This document shows positions 35,581 through 46,002 of a DNA stretch of 64,000 nt, piece after piece. The stretch comes from Adiantum capillus-veneris (lineage: Eukaryota; Streptophyta; Polypodiopsida; Polypodiales; Pteridaceae), in assembly GCA_014529385.2 (NCBI GenBank), contig CM043954.1, positions 93,179,247 through 93,243,246 of the forward strand, written 5' to 3'. Within the stretch, counting starts at the first letter, position 1. Every line of letters starts with the position of its first letter. The notes under the pieces are model-generated. The model worked only from the letters and a program-made list of their open reading frames with translations, was not told the DNA's origin and did not search any database. The position numbers and the translations under genes were made by a program.

Positions 35581-38500
35581 ATGTTGTCCTTTCCAATGTG
35601 TCCGATTCAGTCATTCATATGGCTTTTAACTAGATTTCATATAATCGAGAATTTTCATTCTTTCAAAGTGTTTATGCACTTCACAAGATCAAATTGTGAG
35701 GATGGTAAGTGTGAGGCAGATATTATGAGTATGGTAACTATGCCTAAGAGAAGGAAAATTGTGCAGGGTGCACGGGATTCTGGAGCAACATACAAGAGAA
35801 GAGGTAGACCATCAAAGCAGGACAACTTCAATAGGTCAATTGCAAGAGCAGGTAATCAAGAGCATTCTCAAGTAAGTCAAAAGGATGCTGAAGATGTTGA
35901 GGAAAATGGTGGTGCTGAGGAGCTGGTTGATAGTATTGTTCATGACTTGGAGCAAGAAAACGTTGAGAAGGTAGTGGATCAAGTTGCTATTGAGAGAGAG
36001 GAGCAGGGAGCTGATACTCAGAGAACTCAGGAAGATGATCAGAGTGAGGAGGTGGTAGTTGAGAAACATGACCAGGTGACTAAGGGGCAACATGATGATG
36101 AGGTGACTGAAGGGCAACATGATGAGGAGGAGGGGCAACATGATGATGAGGTGACTGCGGGGCAAGATGATGAGGAGGAGGGGCAACATGATGATGAGGT
36201 GACTGAGGGGCAACAAGATGATGAGGTGACAGAAGGCCAGAATATCTCCAATCTTGCAGGGGGGAGAAGAAACAAATTAGAGGTGTTTGGTAAGATCCTT
36301 GAGATCTCTACACCACAGGCATTCCTTGAAAGAATCAGAGTCACATTTTCTGGACCACCCCCTAGGATCCCATTATGCAGGTTACTGTCTAGTGAAGCCA
36401 TTAGAAAAGTAAGCCCTTCCACCGAAAGATCACTCACAAGAAGTTTTTTAAGATGGGAGGATATCTTGAGAGCAACGAAGCCTTTACTGTCTCCATTATT
36501 GATCTAGAGGGGGAGGAGACACCAATCACTCAAGAAAGGATAGATTCTTGGGATGACTGCTGGAAAACAATTAATGAAAGATTTGAGAGGTCCCTTGATT
36601 TAGAGACAGAGTGGGGACCCTACTTGAAAGGAAAGATGGTCCATGTCCTGGATGGCAACAATCGTCTGCATGCATGGATGGAATGCATTAGACAAGGAAT
36701 TCTTTAACTTAATCTCCTTTAAGAACTTTTGTTGTGTTGATTGCACTATTTTAATATAATTGTACAATTATGCAGTACAGCGTTTGAGAACGACCTGTCT
36801 AGACATTGCTCTGTGGTCTGCCACTTTTTGCAGTTTGCAAAGACTGATGTGGGGGAATTAATGTTTTCCTTGGCAAGATTGAACAAGTAAGATGATGTTG
36901 GGCATCTACTATTCTCCTTGAAAATTTTAATTGTTGTCTTGGAGTTATTGATATTCTTTTTTGTTTTAATGCTACAGGATGAACGATTATGCATATCTGC
37001 CAACCACATTTGGAGATAGGTTGTTCCAATTGAGAAGCCTAGGAGAGGCAGACAAGACTACTCTCTTGGATGGTTTGTCTATTGAAGACAGAGCATGGGT
37101 GGAGAAAGAAATGCAGGTTGTTTCATCTCGGGGGAAAAGGAGTTGGTTTACACTCCCTGTGCAAATAATGACATGGTTGCTCTTTAAGGATGAGATGGAA
37201 CAGAAGATTGAAGAGTTGGCTAAGGGAATGGATGAAACTGGTAGGGCCAAGGTGATAAAGAAGATGGAGATTACCTATAGGGGAAAGACCTCCAAGTATG
37301 CAAGGATTGCAGATCCTGCAAATGGAGAGAAGTTTTGGTGTGCTACTCTGTCCTTGCCTTGGCATGAACCGAGTGCGCATATTGCGACTGAAGAGAAACT
37401 CAACATGATTGGAAATGCTTGCATAACAGATGTGGATAAGGCACACATTGTGAAATTGTTAGATAGCTCACAAGTATCAATTCGATCCTTGGAGTGCCTT
37501 CCCAATGACAAAGCTAAAGTTAGGGACTGGCTCCACATGTATTGCTTTTGGTTGCAAGTCAATCAATATGGTCTAGGTCTATTACTAGACATTCAAAATG
37601 CTGATCGAGTAAGGCTGCCATTGGAACATCGATTCAACAACTTTGTCATGCTTTGCCGAAGAAAGTACTTCAATAGAGCATTTCGCGTTGTGGAAGGTGG
37701 CATTAAGTCGACCAATGCCATGAATGAGCAACCCGGATTACACAATGCAACCCGTCGAGTTGTTTATAGGTTTGTTAATTTGTATGGTTTAATTTTTTAG
37801 TCCTCATTAAACTAGTACTCAGTAGTTGGTGTGTGTTTAGATGGCTACTCAAGGAGATTGCACAACACATGCTTGATGAGATGCCCCCCTTGGCAAGTGT
37901 ATGGACATATGCAGATAACCCTACATTCATGTATTCCGATGTGAAGCTTGGAAGGGTAAGCGATGCATTACATTGCATTTTTTATGTTAACTCTTAACGC
38001 ATAGGGAGATTATGCTAAATAATAGTTGTTGATTGTGAAGTCCTTGTCCACCATAGAGAAAGCCAAGTGTCCATGGTGGCTAGACATGGTTAAGAACCAT
38101 GTTCCGGATGAGGAGTTGGAATTATTTCAGCAACATAAAGCAGCCCTTCAACTTACAACTACTACGAATAGTGTCCTGGAAGAGGAGACGACGGTAACTT
38201 CTCAAGTAGTAGCATCCACTGCATCAGTATCATTTCGTAAGACACTTCCTATAAATCTTGGTAGGGAAGTCGTACATAGGGCATTACAAGCAAACAAGGC
38301 TATAGAGGATGGCAAGATGCAAGGGCAACATCAAAGCGCAAGTAGCAGTGGAGGGCTAAGAGAAAATGATGACATAATCAATGAAACATTGGAACCTACA
38401 GGTAGTGTTGATGCCTTTGCTTTGTCTATCTAATATGATCTATGGAGTGTTGTGATTGTTGATACATTTTCTTAAATCTAAAAGCTTTGATTTGTAGGCA

Positions 38501-39591
38501 CTATTTACGTTTTCAACATTTCTGTTGAAGAGCTTGTTCATATTATTGAATATCCCCAACAAGCAGAGCAAATGGGGCTTGAGGTGTTAGAGGCCTTCAA
38601 TGTAGTTTGTAGCCAAGGCACTGTGAAGGGCACTCAGCTAGACTTGTGCATAGACCTCATATTTGCAGATTTTCCATCTAACGTGGCTGTCGAGGGATGC
38701 TTTTGCAATAAAGTTCCGTTTTGGAACAAGATAGTGGATAACTTGTATGACACCACATTTCAGCTTGCACACTCATGCTTGAGTGATATGGGGTTTTTTG
38801 TTTGTTTGTACACCATGGAGGAAGGGGTGAAAGTCGAGCAAGCTGGCAAGCAAAAAGGGTTTAAGATATATCATCGTCAGGTTGTGAGATGCACACCACC
38901 TATTGGAAAGAGGTTGGGACCCATTGTCACACAGGTACAAGTAATTGATTCTTGATTTAATGTGCAATAGAATTTAGTGTGGCATCCTATTCTTTAATGA
39001 CATGTATGACATAAAGCTTTCTATTTGAATAGGTGAATTGCTTGATCTTGTCTGCTTTTGTTCGTTGTTCGACAACTTGTGTGTATCGTATACATCATGA
39101 TCAGTTGCCAGAATTGAAACTTGGTGGTGACCTTCAATTTGGACAGGACCTTATCTTCGATAAGTGAGTTGACTCTATCATTTACTTGTTTATATGCCTA
39201 ATCCATCATTTATATATATATATGCCATTAAAGTAAGTAAAATGTGTATTCAATGTCAGAGTACCTGAAGCAGATTTAGTAAAGAGGAAAGGAAAGCCAT
39301 GGAGGGGTGGTTGTCAAAGAGGTCAAAAGCTTGTGAAGTACATAATCGCACTTTTTAGCCGTCCACAGGATGTAGTCCTTGACATATTTGCTGGCACGGG
39401 TACACTTGGCTTGGCAGCTGGCTTCATGGATAGACATGTCATTATGTTTGAGAGGGATGAGTGCATATATGATCGCTTGTTGAAGCCATTTGGAGTCAAG
39501 GTATGTTAGGAGTAGGTTCATTGAAAATTATAAGTTGATTGACAAGAGGGTATGTATTAAGCAATTGTGTATTTTTTTGCAGATGGATTGA
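35581..39591 (+). CDS. Transposon-borne ParB-like / beta-class DNA methyltransferase
   Basis: Domains in order: an AT-hook-like KRRGRPSKQ (35794-35820); six copies of an acidic 10-residue repeat like GQHDDEVTEG (36085-36240); a ParB-like region ending VLDGNNRLHAWME (about 36360-36683); a long middle domain; and a C-terminal methyltransferase. In the last, motif IV (DLIFADFPSN, 38655-38684) precedes motif I (VVLDIFAGTGT, 39370-39403), the order of beta-class N6-adenine/N4-cytosine enzymes. Exons from the middle on have gt-ag junctions in phase: 36776-36886, 36978-37769, 37841-37955, 38041-38401, 38498-38934, 39033-39163, 39260-39500, 39583-39591. Upstream there is a frame change at 36410-36440, and no GT donor follows about 36700. 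Motif IV is D-F-P-S instead of D-P-P-Y/W, so activity is doubtful. The start could instead be 35725 or 35740. Confidence 0.75.
36060..36240 (+). repeat. In-frame acidic decapeptide repeat
   Basis: Thirty-base units, CAACATGATGATGAGGTGAC and variants, repeat about six times in frame. They encode a His/Asp/Glu-rich linker between the AT-hook and the ParB-like region. Confidence 0.9.
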
Positions 39592-39719
39592 TTTTAAAGG
39601 GTCGCAATGTAGTTGAAGATTGGATCCAGCCAAGCTTCACATTTTCTTTTTGCTATTCTCTTAGATGATTGTGCTCAAACTTAGACTCACTGGCAGTGTT
39701 GTAGATTTCTTCAAAACTA

Positions 39720-42490
39720 CCTTTCTTTTATGGTTGTATAAGAATGGTCGAATATAGTACTCGTGTGTTTGATGGTTGTATAAGAACAGTCGAATATGGT
39801 ACTCGTGTGTTTGATGGGGCTGTTTTTTTGGGATAAAAACGCTAATTCTTTAGGCTGATTTGGGGCTAATCTGGGGCTGTTTTTTTGGGCTAAAATCGCT
39901 AATTTTGTAGGCTGATTTGGTGGCGGATTTGGGGCTGATCTGGGGCTGTTTTTTGGGGCTAAAAACACTAATTCTTTAGGCTGATTTGGTGGCGGATTTG
40001 GGGCTGTTTTTTGGGCTAAAAACGCTAATTCTTTAGGCTGATTTGGTGGCTGATCTTGTCTGGGATGTCGTCTCATGGAGTGCATTGACTACGGATATGC
40101 CCAACATAAGCGAAAAAGGCGAGGAAGCTTAGGGCTGTTTTGAGCATATGCAATGCAAGGACGCCTCTCCAAATGCGATCACCTAATCTTGCATCTTCAC
40201 GGCATATGCCATTACGCAAGACACTAATATGGGCAAAATAGTTCAGATGATATTGTTAGTCAAGGGCTATTAAAAAACGATGTCTTTCTTGGAATTGCCT
40301 TGGTCGACGGGTATGCCAAATGTGCTCTATCTCAGCAAGCACAAAAGGTGGTCGAGGAGTTGCTTGTCAGGGATGTCGTCTCATGGAGTGCACTGATTGC
40401 GGGATATGCCCAACACGAAAAAGGCCAAAAAGCTTTAGGGCTGTTTTTAGCATATGGAATGCGAGGACTTCTCATGGAATGCACTGATTGCGTGATATTC
40501 TCAACACAGGAAAGGCCAAGAATAGGAGCTAAAAACGCTGATTTTTTGGGCTGATTTGATGGATCATTTAGAGGCTAAAAACGCTAAGTTTTAGGGCTGA
40601 TTTGGTGGTTGATTAGGGACTGATCTTGTCTGGATGTCGTCTCATGGAGTGCATTGACTGTGGGATATGCCCAACACGAGAGGGAAAGGCGAGGAAGCTT
40701 AGGACTGTTTTCAGCATATGCAATGCAAGGACGCCTCTCCAAATGCGATCACCTAATCTTGTATCTTCACGGCCGCTATGCCATTACGCAAGACACTAAT
40801 ATGGGCAAAATAGTTCAGATGATATTGTTAGTCAAGGGCTATTGAAAAACGATGTCTTTCTTGGAATTGCCTTGGTCGACGTGTATGCCAAATGTGCTCT
40901 ACCTCAGCAAGCACAAAAGGTGGTCGAGGAGTTGCTTGTCAAGGATGTCGTCTCATGGAGTGCACTAATTGCGGGATATGCCCAACACGAAAAAGGCCAA
41001 AAAGCTTAGGGCTGTTTTTAGCATATGCAATGCGAGGACTTCTCATGGAATGCACTGATTGCGTGATATTCTCAACACAGGAAAGGCCAAGAATAGGAGC
41101 TAAAAACGCTGATTTTCTGGGCTGATTTGATGGATCATTTAGAGGCTAAAAACGTTGAGTTTTAGGGCTGATTTGGTGATTAGGGACCGATCTTGTCTGG
41201 ATGTCGTCTCATGGAGTGCATTGATTGCGGGATAGGCCCAACACGAGAGGGGAAGGCGAGGAAGCTTAGGACTGTTTTCAGCATATGCAATGCAGGGACA
41301 TCTCTCCAAATGCGATCGTCTACGCTTGCATCTTCAAGACATGTGGCATTATGCAAGAGGCTAATATGGGTGAAAGAATTTCGATCATATTGTTAGTCAA
41401 ACATTTCTGAAAAAAGATGTCGTGCTTGGCATTGTCTTGGTCAACATGTAAGCGAAACGTGCTCCACCTCAGCAAGCACCAAAGGTGGTCGAGGAGTTGC
41501 TTGTCAGGTATGTCATCTCATGTAGTGCACTAATTGCGAGATATGCCCAACACGGGAAAGTCCAAAACTAGGAGCTAAAAATGCTGTAATTTTGGGCTGA
41601 TTTGATGGCGGATTGGGGCTGATCTGGGGCTGATTTTTTGGGCTAAAAACACAAATTTTTTAGGTTGATTTGGTAGCTGATTTGGGGCGATGTGGGGCTG
41701 TTTTCTTGGTCTAAAAACGCTAATTTTTTAGGCTGATTTGGTGGCGGATTTGGGGCTGATCTGGGGCTGTTTTTTTGGGCTAAAAACGCTAATTCTTTAG
41801 GCTGATTTGGGGCTGATCTTGTCTGGGATGTCGTCTCATGGAGTGCATTGACTACGGATATGCCCAACATAAGCGAAAAAGGCGAGGAAGCTTAGGGCTG
41901 TTTTGAGCATATGCAATGCAAGGACGCCTCTCCAAATGCGATCACCTAATCTTGCATCTTCACGGCCGCTATGCCATTACGCAAGACACTAATATGGGCA
42001 AAATAGTTCAGATGATATTGTTAGTCAAGGGCTATTGAAAAACGATGTCTTTCTTGGAATTGCCTTGGTCGACGTGTATGCCAAATGTGCTCTACCTCTG
42101 CAAGCACAAAAGGTGGTCGAGGAGTTGCTTGTCAAGTATGTCGTCTCATGGAGTGCACTGACTACAACATATGCCCAACACGGGAAAGGCCAAAAAGCTT
42201 AGGGTTGTTTTTAGCATATGCACTGCGAGGACATCTCTCCAAATGCGGTCACCTATGCTTGCATTTGAAGGACATGTGGCATTATACAAGAGGCTATTAT
42301 GGGTGAAAGAATTCCAATGATATAGTTAGTCATGCATTACTGAAAAACGATGTCATGCTTGGCATTGCCTTGCTCAACTAATATGGGCGAAATAATTCAG
42401 ATGATATTGTTAGTCAAGGGCTATTGACAAACGATTTAGTGCTTGGCATTGCCTTGGTTGACATGTATGCCAAATACGCTCTATGAAAAT
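39720..42490 (+). repeat. Higher-order array of PPR-derived modules and GGCTGATTTGG spacers
   Basis: Four modules start at about 40052, 40625, 41190 and 41817 with GATCTTGTCTGG and contain degenerate PLS-type pentatricopeptide coding. The best frame, 40300-40464, reads VVSWSALIAGYAQHEKGQ and YAKCALSQQAQKV. A fifth, shorter PPR part runs to about 42490. Between modules lie spacers of repeated GGCTGATTTGG/GGCTAAAAACGC text (39805-40050, 40526-40620, 41095-41185, 41575-41815). Frames shift between and within modules and stops are frequent, so no PPR protein is made. PPR proteins bind organellar RNA; this looks like captured gene sequence amplified inside the transposon. Confidence 0.8.
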
Positions 42491-42693
42491 GTTATATAAT
42501 GGACTTGGGAGTTGGTTGACTCTCTTACAGTGTTTTATGGCTCTCTAGCTTTTATAGACATGTAGAATGTCTTACTCTATTTAACTCATGAGCAATATAT
42601 AGGTTTCTCACCAAACTTGCCATCTCCCTCCAACTAGGATTTTTTGTGCATGCCGCTCGCTCCTATTGCACTTAGATTCTTGATGGTAATAGT
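42491..42693. other. MULE right arm between PPR array and terminus
   Basis: Unique sequence with a TATATA-rich segment near 42594 and GCTCGCTC motifs approaching the terminus. No coding signal is seen. Confidence 0.5.
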
Positions 42694-42729
42694 TGCTCGC
42701 TCTCATGGGCTCGCTCAACGGCCACCCCC
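42694..42729 (-). repeat. MULE right terminal inverted repeat
   Basis: Read inward on the - strand it is GGGGGTGGCCGTTGAGCGAG and then CCCATGAGAGCGAGCA. The GAGCGAGC motif recurs at about 42655, mirroring the left arm. Confidence 0.65.
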
Positions 42730-42738
42730 CTTCTGTCC
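42730..42738. repeat. MULE right target duplication
   Basis: CTTCTGTCC. The Copia integrase codons continue directly from this copy on the right side. Confidence 0.8.
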
Positions 42739-44628
42739 AAAATCCATCATGCAACTCAGCATTTGACAACATGCTTCTGACCTTCTCTTGTATGGTCCTA
42801 TTCATACGTTCTGCAACTCCATTCTGTGAAGGATTATATGGTGCAGTAAGTTCCCGATTAATCCCTTTTGTTTCACAAAAGTCTTGAAAAGCTTTGGAAA
42901 CGTACTCTCCACCATTGTCAGTTCTCAAGCACTTCAGCTTCTGACCACTCTGATTCTCCACAAGCTGCAAGAATGTCTTAAAGACCTTGAGCACCTCATC
43001 CTTGTGCTTCAAGAAGTAAACCCATACTTTGCGAGAATAGTCATCTATGAATGTACAAAAGTACGCTGCTCCCCCTAGTGACCAACTAGGCATTGGTCCG
43101 CATAGATCATTGTGCACAAGAGCTAACCGTTCGTCCCTACGATTCCTCTTTGATCTGTGTGGTTCCCGTGTTTGCTTACCATAAACACAATGCTCACAAA
43201 ACTCGAAATCTTGAAATGAAAAGCCAGGTAAATAACCATAATGAGAAAGTATTTTCATTCCTCTTTTTGACATATGTCCCAGCCTACGATGCCACAGTGA
43301 CACACTTGGCTGCTCAATCACATTAATTACATGGTTTTTAACCTCTGAAACATGTAAAGTGTACAGAGTTCCTGACTTGCTGCCATGTGCTACAGTCATC
43401 GAACCTTTGGAGATCTTCCAAGCGTTGTTCCCAAAAACTGTCACATAACCCACATCATCCAACTTTCCTGTACTGATCAAGCTCTTTCGGATTGCTGGAA
43501 CATGTCTGACATTCTTGAGCCATAAAGAAGAGCCATTCTGAAACTTCAACTGCACATCTCCCACTCCAAGTATGTCACAATCCTGCTCATTGCCAAGTTT
43601 GACATAATCTTTAGTAGTCACATATGATGTAAACCACTCTTTGTGCGGAGAAACATGTAAAGATGCCCATGAGTCGATAATCCAATCACTCATAGCATGT
43701 CCATCCTCTGCAGTCAAGAAAATAGAATCAAGATTGCTTGTGAGGAAGATGTCACCAGCTGCTATACCAGAATCACTGTCTGAACCAGATCGTGTGACAT
43801 TCACCTCTTCAATCTTCACTAAACTCTTCTTTTCATCTTGCTCAGAACTCTTTGTTTTGTTTTTTTCTTGTTTCCACTTCGTACAGTCTCTCTTCATGTG
43901 ACCCTTCTTGCCACAATGGTAGCATTCTATGTCATCTTTTGACTTCGAGTCACGAGACTTACTTCGGTTTTGTGCCTTCTTACCCTTCTTCTCTTTAGAC
44001 TATTGTCTCCCTCGAACGACCAAAGTACTATTGCCTTTGCCTTTGTCAATGTTCTTCATGTTCACTTCCTCTGTGAGCAAGCTGCCTTCTACATTGGCAC
44101 TTGTAAGACCTTCTGGCGCGACAGAATTACTTAATGCTGTACGAAAAGTATCCCAATTGTCTGGCAAAGTGATTAAGAGAAACATAGCCTTCACTGAATC
44201 TGGAAAGACTATCTCCTGTGCTGTTAACTGGCTGAAAATTGTGTGAAATTCATTGAGATGATTTGACATGGCTGTCCCTTCCTTCATCTTCAAATCCACC
44301 AATTTCTTGAGCCAGTAAATCTGAGAAGCAGCACTTTGTTTCTCGTACATGCCACATAGCTTTTTCCATATGCCATATGCTGAAGTCTCTTTTGCTACGT
44401 TGAAGTAAACATTTTCTGCCAGTGTCAGCATGATTGTGGAACAAGCTAACTCGTCAAGCTCTTCCCACTCATCTTCAGCCATACCTTCTTGTCTCTCCAC
44501 TTTGAGCTTTAGTGGCTTCACTTGTTTTTTCTGCACCAAAACCTACCAAATCTTCTTCTTCCAGAATGGAAAGTTTGTGCATCCAGCTTTTTTATGTTGT
44601 AAAGAGTCTCACTTTTAGAAGATGCCAT
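42739..44628 (-). pseudogene. Copia A gag, protease and integrase core
   Basis: The ATG at 44628-44626 starts a gag typical of Copia (TNFPFWKKKIW, then a TAG). Frame 44539-44000 gives the gag helices and ends in TAG. The frame from 43897 completes the zinc knuckle CYHCGKKGHMKRDC. The protease site reads WIIDSWASLHV, with DSG changed to DSW. Integrase has the HHCC finger (HRRLGHM to CEHCVYG) and all three acidic residues, in HNDLCGP, RTDNGGEY and QNGVAERMNRT. Coding is cut at GFWTE, near 42739, by the MULE insertion and resumes at 29892. Confidence 0.92.
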
Positions 44629-44973
44629 ATCTGCCAAACTGTTTACTTCTGGGAAAAATCCGGCAGAGTTTCCCCTGTAAACTGGTCTCTATACACAATA
44701 AACAAGCTGTAAACAACAAGTTGAATACCTCTCCTCAGGAACTGTCAGTATTTTGAAAAATTTTGACAGAGTCTCCCCTGTAAACTGAGCTCTGGGAACC
44801 AAAAGATAGCTCAAAAACAATCATAAATAGCTGACCAGTGACAAATCTAAAAATCTATGTAATATGCTGTCCTGTAAGCATACGCTGTCTCCTGTCTGGG
44901 CGATCACAGAACCTGTATCTGTCTCAAGACTGAACCCTGAACAATGCCTCAATGGCCTGACGCATAAGATGCA

Positions 44974-45143
44974 ATCCACTGTCTACACAAAGTCATACAT
45001 CCTATGGGATAAAAGTCACCGAAGAGGATGCGTGTAGAGGGGAACTCCAGCAACCTAATCCACTGTCTACACAAAGTCATACATCCTATGGGATAAAAGT
45101 CACCGAAGAGGATGCGTGTAGAGGGGAACTCCAGCAACCTAAT
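44974..45143. repeat. Tandem duplication of 85 bp in the Copia A leader
   Basis: Two head-to-tail copies (44974-45058 and 45059-45143) start ATCCACTGTCTACACAAAG, with a few differences only at the edges. They lie between gag and the primer-binding site. Confidence 0.9.
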
Positions 45144-45742
45144 CCACCTCACACTGGGTAACCCAACCCCAGTGCTTGGCTTCAAAAAACCTCACATATG
45201 GCTCAGCAAACTGCCTAGAACTAGCATACATCCTACAATAGACCAATCACTGTCCTATGACCGCTGCGACGATCTGTGTGCTAGCATGACTCACAACTAG
45301 CAGACCCACAATCACAGTACATCAATCTGCAATACATGCCAGTGGTGTCAAGCCGTCGTATGGCCACACCTCCCCTGGAACCTGGCAAGCACAAGAAGTA
45401 GCAATGCAGACTGCAATATATATATATCTGAGGATATATATGTGTACCTGGTCTATAGATGATGCTTTGAAGACGAATGAGTGATGTATGTCGATACCGA
45501 TATTGATGCCGACCACCTCCTGCTTGCCACAAGACGGGTTTCTTTGCGGCTGAAACCTATCTTCTGATATAGTGCTCACAACGAAATTCTGAGGGCATAA
45601 ACAGCTTCGAAAGGGGGGTAAAACTACATGTCACCTGTTGCAAATACTCCCAGAACACCGAGTATGAATTTCCAAGCTCCGGATCCAGAATCTGCCTGAA
45701 AAGTGCGCGCGCGCGCGATTACGCAAAACCGCACTAAACCAA

Positions 45743-45754
45743 GCTCTGATACCA
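45743..45754 (-). other. Copia A primer-binding site
   Basis: On the + strand it is GCTCTGATACCA, a perfect match to the 3' end of initiator tRNA-Met, two bases inside the 5' LTR. Confidence 0.92.
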
Positions 45755-45756
45755 AT

Positions 45757-45980
45757 TGAAGTCGCGGAGCGGAGCGTGGATTGACTCTCACACACACACA
45801 CACACACACAGATACACAGAGAGCTTACACACTACGCAGAGAAGTCGTTGAAGGGTTATATCCCAAACCTTATTATCCACAAAAGTATAAGTGAGTATAT
45901 ACAAAGAGTTAGTGATAAGTGAGTTAGACGGGCGGGCGGCCATATCCGTATAAGAGGCCACTTGGGCTTTAATGCCAACA
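45757..45980 (-). repeat. Copia A 5' LTR
   Basis: A 224-bp LTR, TGAAGTCGCGGAG to AATGCCAACA on the + strand, carrying a (CA)11 microsatellite at 45789-45810. Confidence 0.92.
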
Positions 45981-46002
45981 CGGCTATCATTTAGCCCTTC
46001 CC

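Larger units (their letters stand above)
29902..42729. mobile_element. MULE-family transposon carrying a ParB-methyltransferase gene and PPR-derived modules
   Basis: The insert sits inside the Copia A integrase. Flanking it are CTTCCGTCC (29893-29901) and CTTCTGTCC (42730-42738), a 9-bp target duplication with one mismatch, the length typical of Mutator-like elements. Its ends are imperfect inverted repeats sharing GAGCGAGCC about 14 bases in from each end. The contents are a MULE transposase on the - strand (30726-34237), a divergent methyltransferase gene on the + strand (35581-39591) and PPR-derived modules (39720-42490). Removing it with one target copy restores the Copia frame (GFWTE to AVAT). 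Having transposase, target duplication and inverted repeats together makes the call firm; whether all cargo moves as one unit is inferred from this one copy. Confidence 0.85.
27538..45980 (-). mobile_element. Copia A: Ty1/Copia retrotransposon split by a 12.8-kb insertion
   Basis: Short direct LTRs (27538-27759 and 45757-45980) bound an 18.4-kb span. Next to the right LTR is a perfect initiator tRNA-Met primer-binding site; next to the left LTR is a purine tract. Reading right to left are gag, protease and integrase (44628-42739), then an interruption (29902-42729), then the rest of integrase, RT and RNase H (29892-27840). Without the insertion the element is about 5.6 kb, normal for Copia. 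The outer target duplications are CGGAT (27533-27537) and CGGCT (45981-45985). Several stops, a frameshift and a changed protease motif make it inactive. Confidence 0.93.

Noticed and set aside
35581..39591. Methyltransferase gene as bacterial or phage contamination
   Set aside because: It has at least seven gt-ag introns in matching phase and lies inside a plant transposon nested in a Copia element.
39720..42490. A functional PPR gene
   Set aside because: The modules are in different frames with stops and lack a continuous set of repeats or an E/DYW tail.
27538..45980. A giant 18-kb Copia element with extra genes of its own
   Set aside because: The extra 12.8 kb has its own 9-bp target copies and inverted ends and interrupts integrase in mid-frame, so it is a separate insertion.
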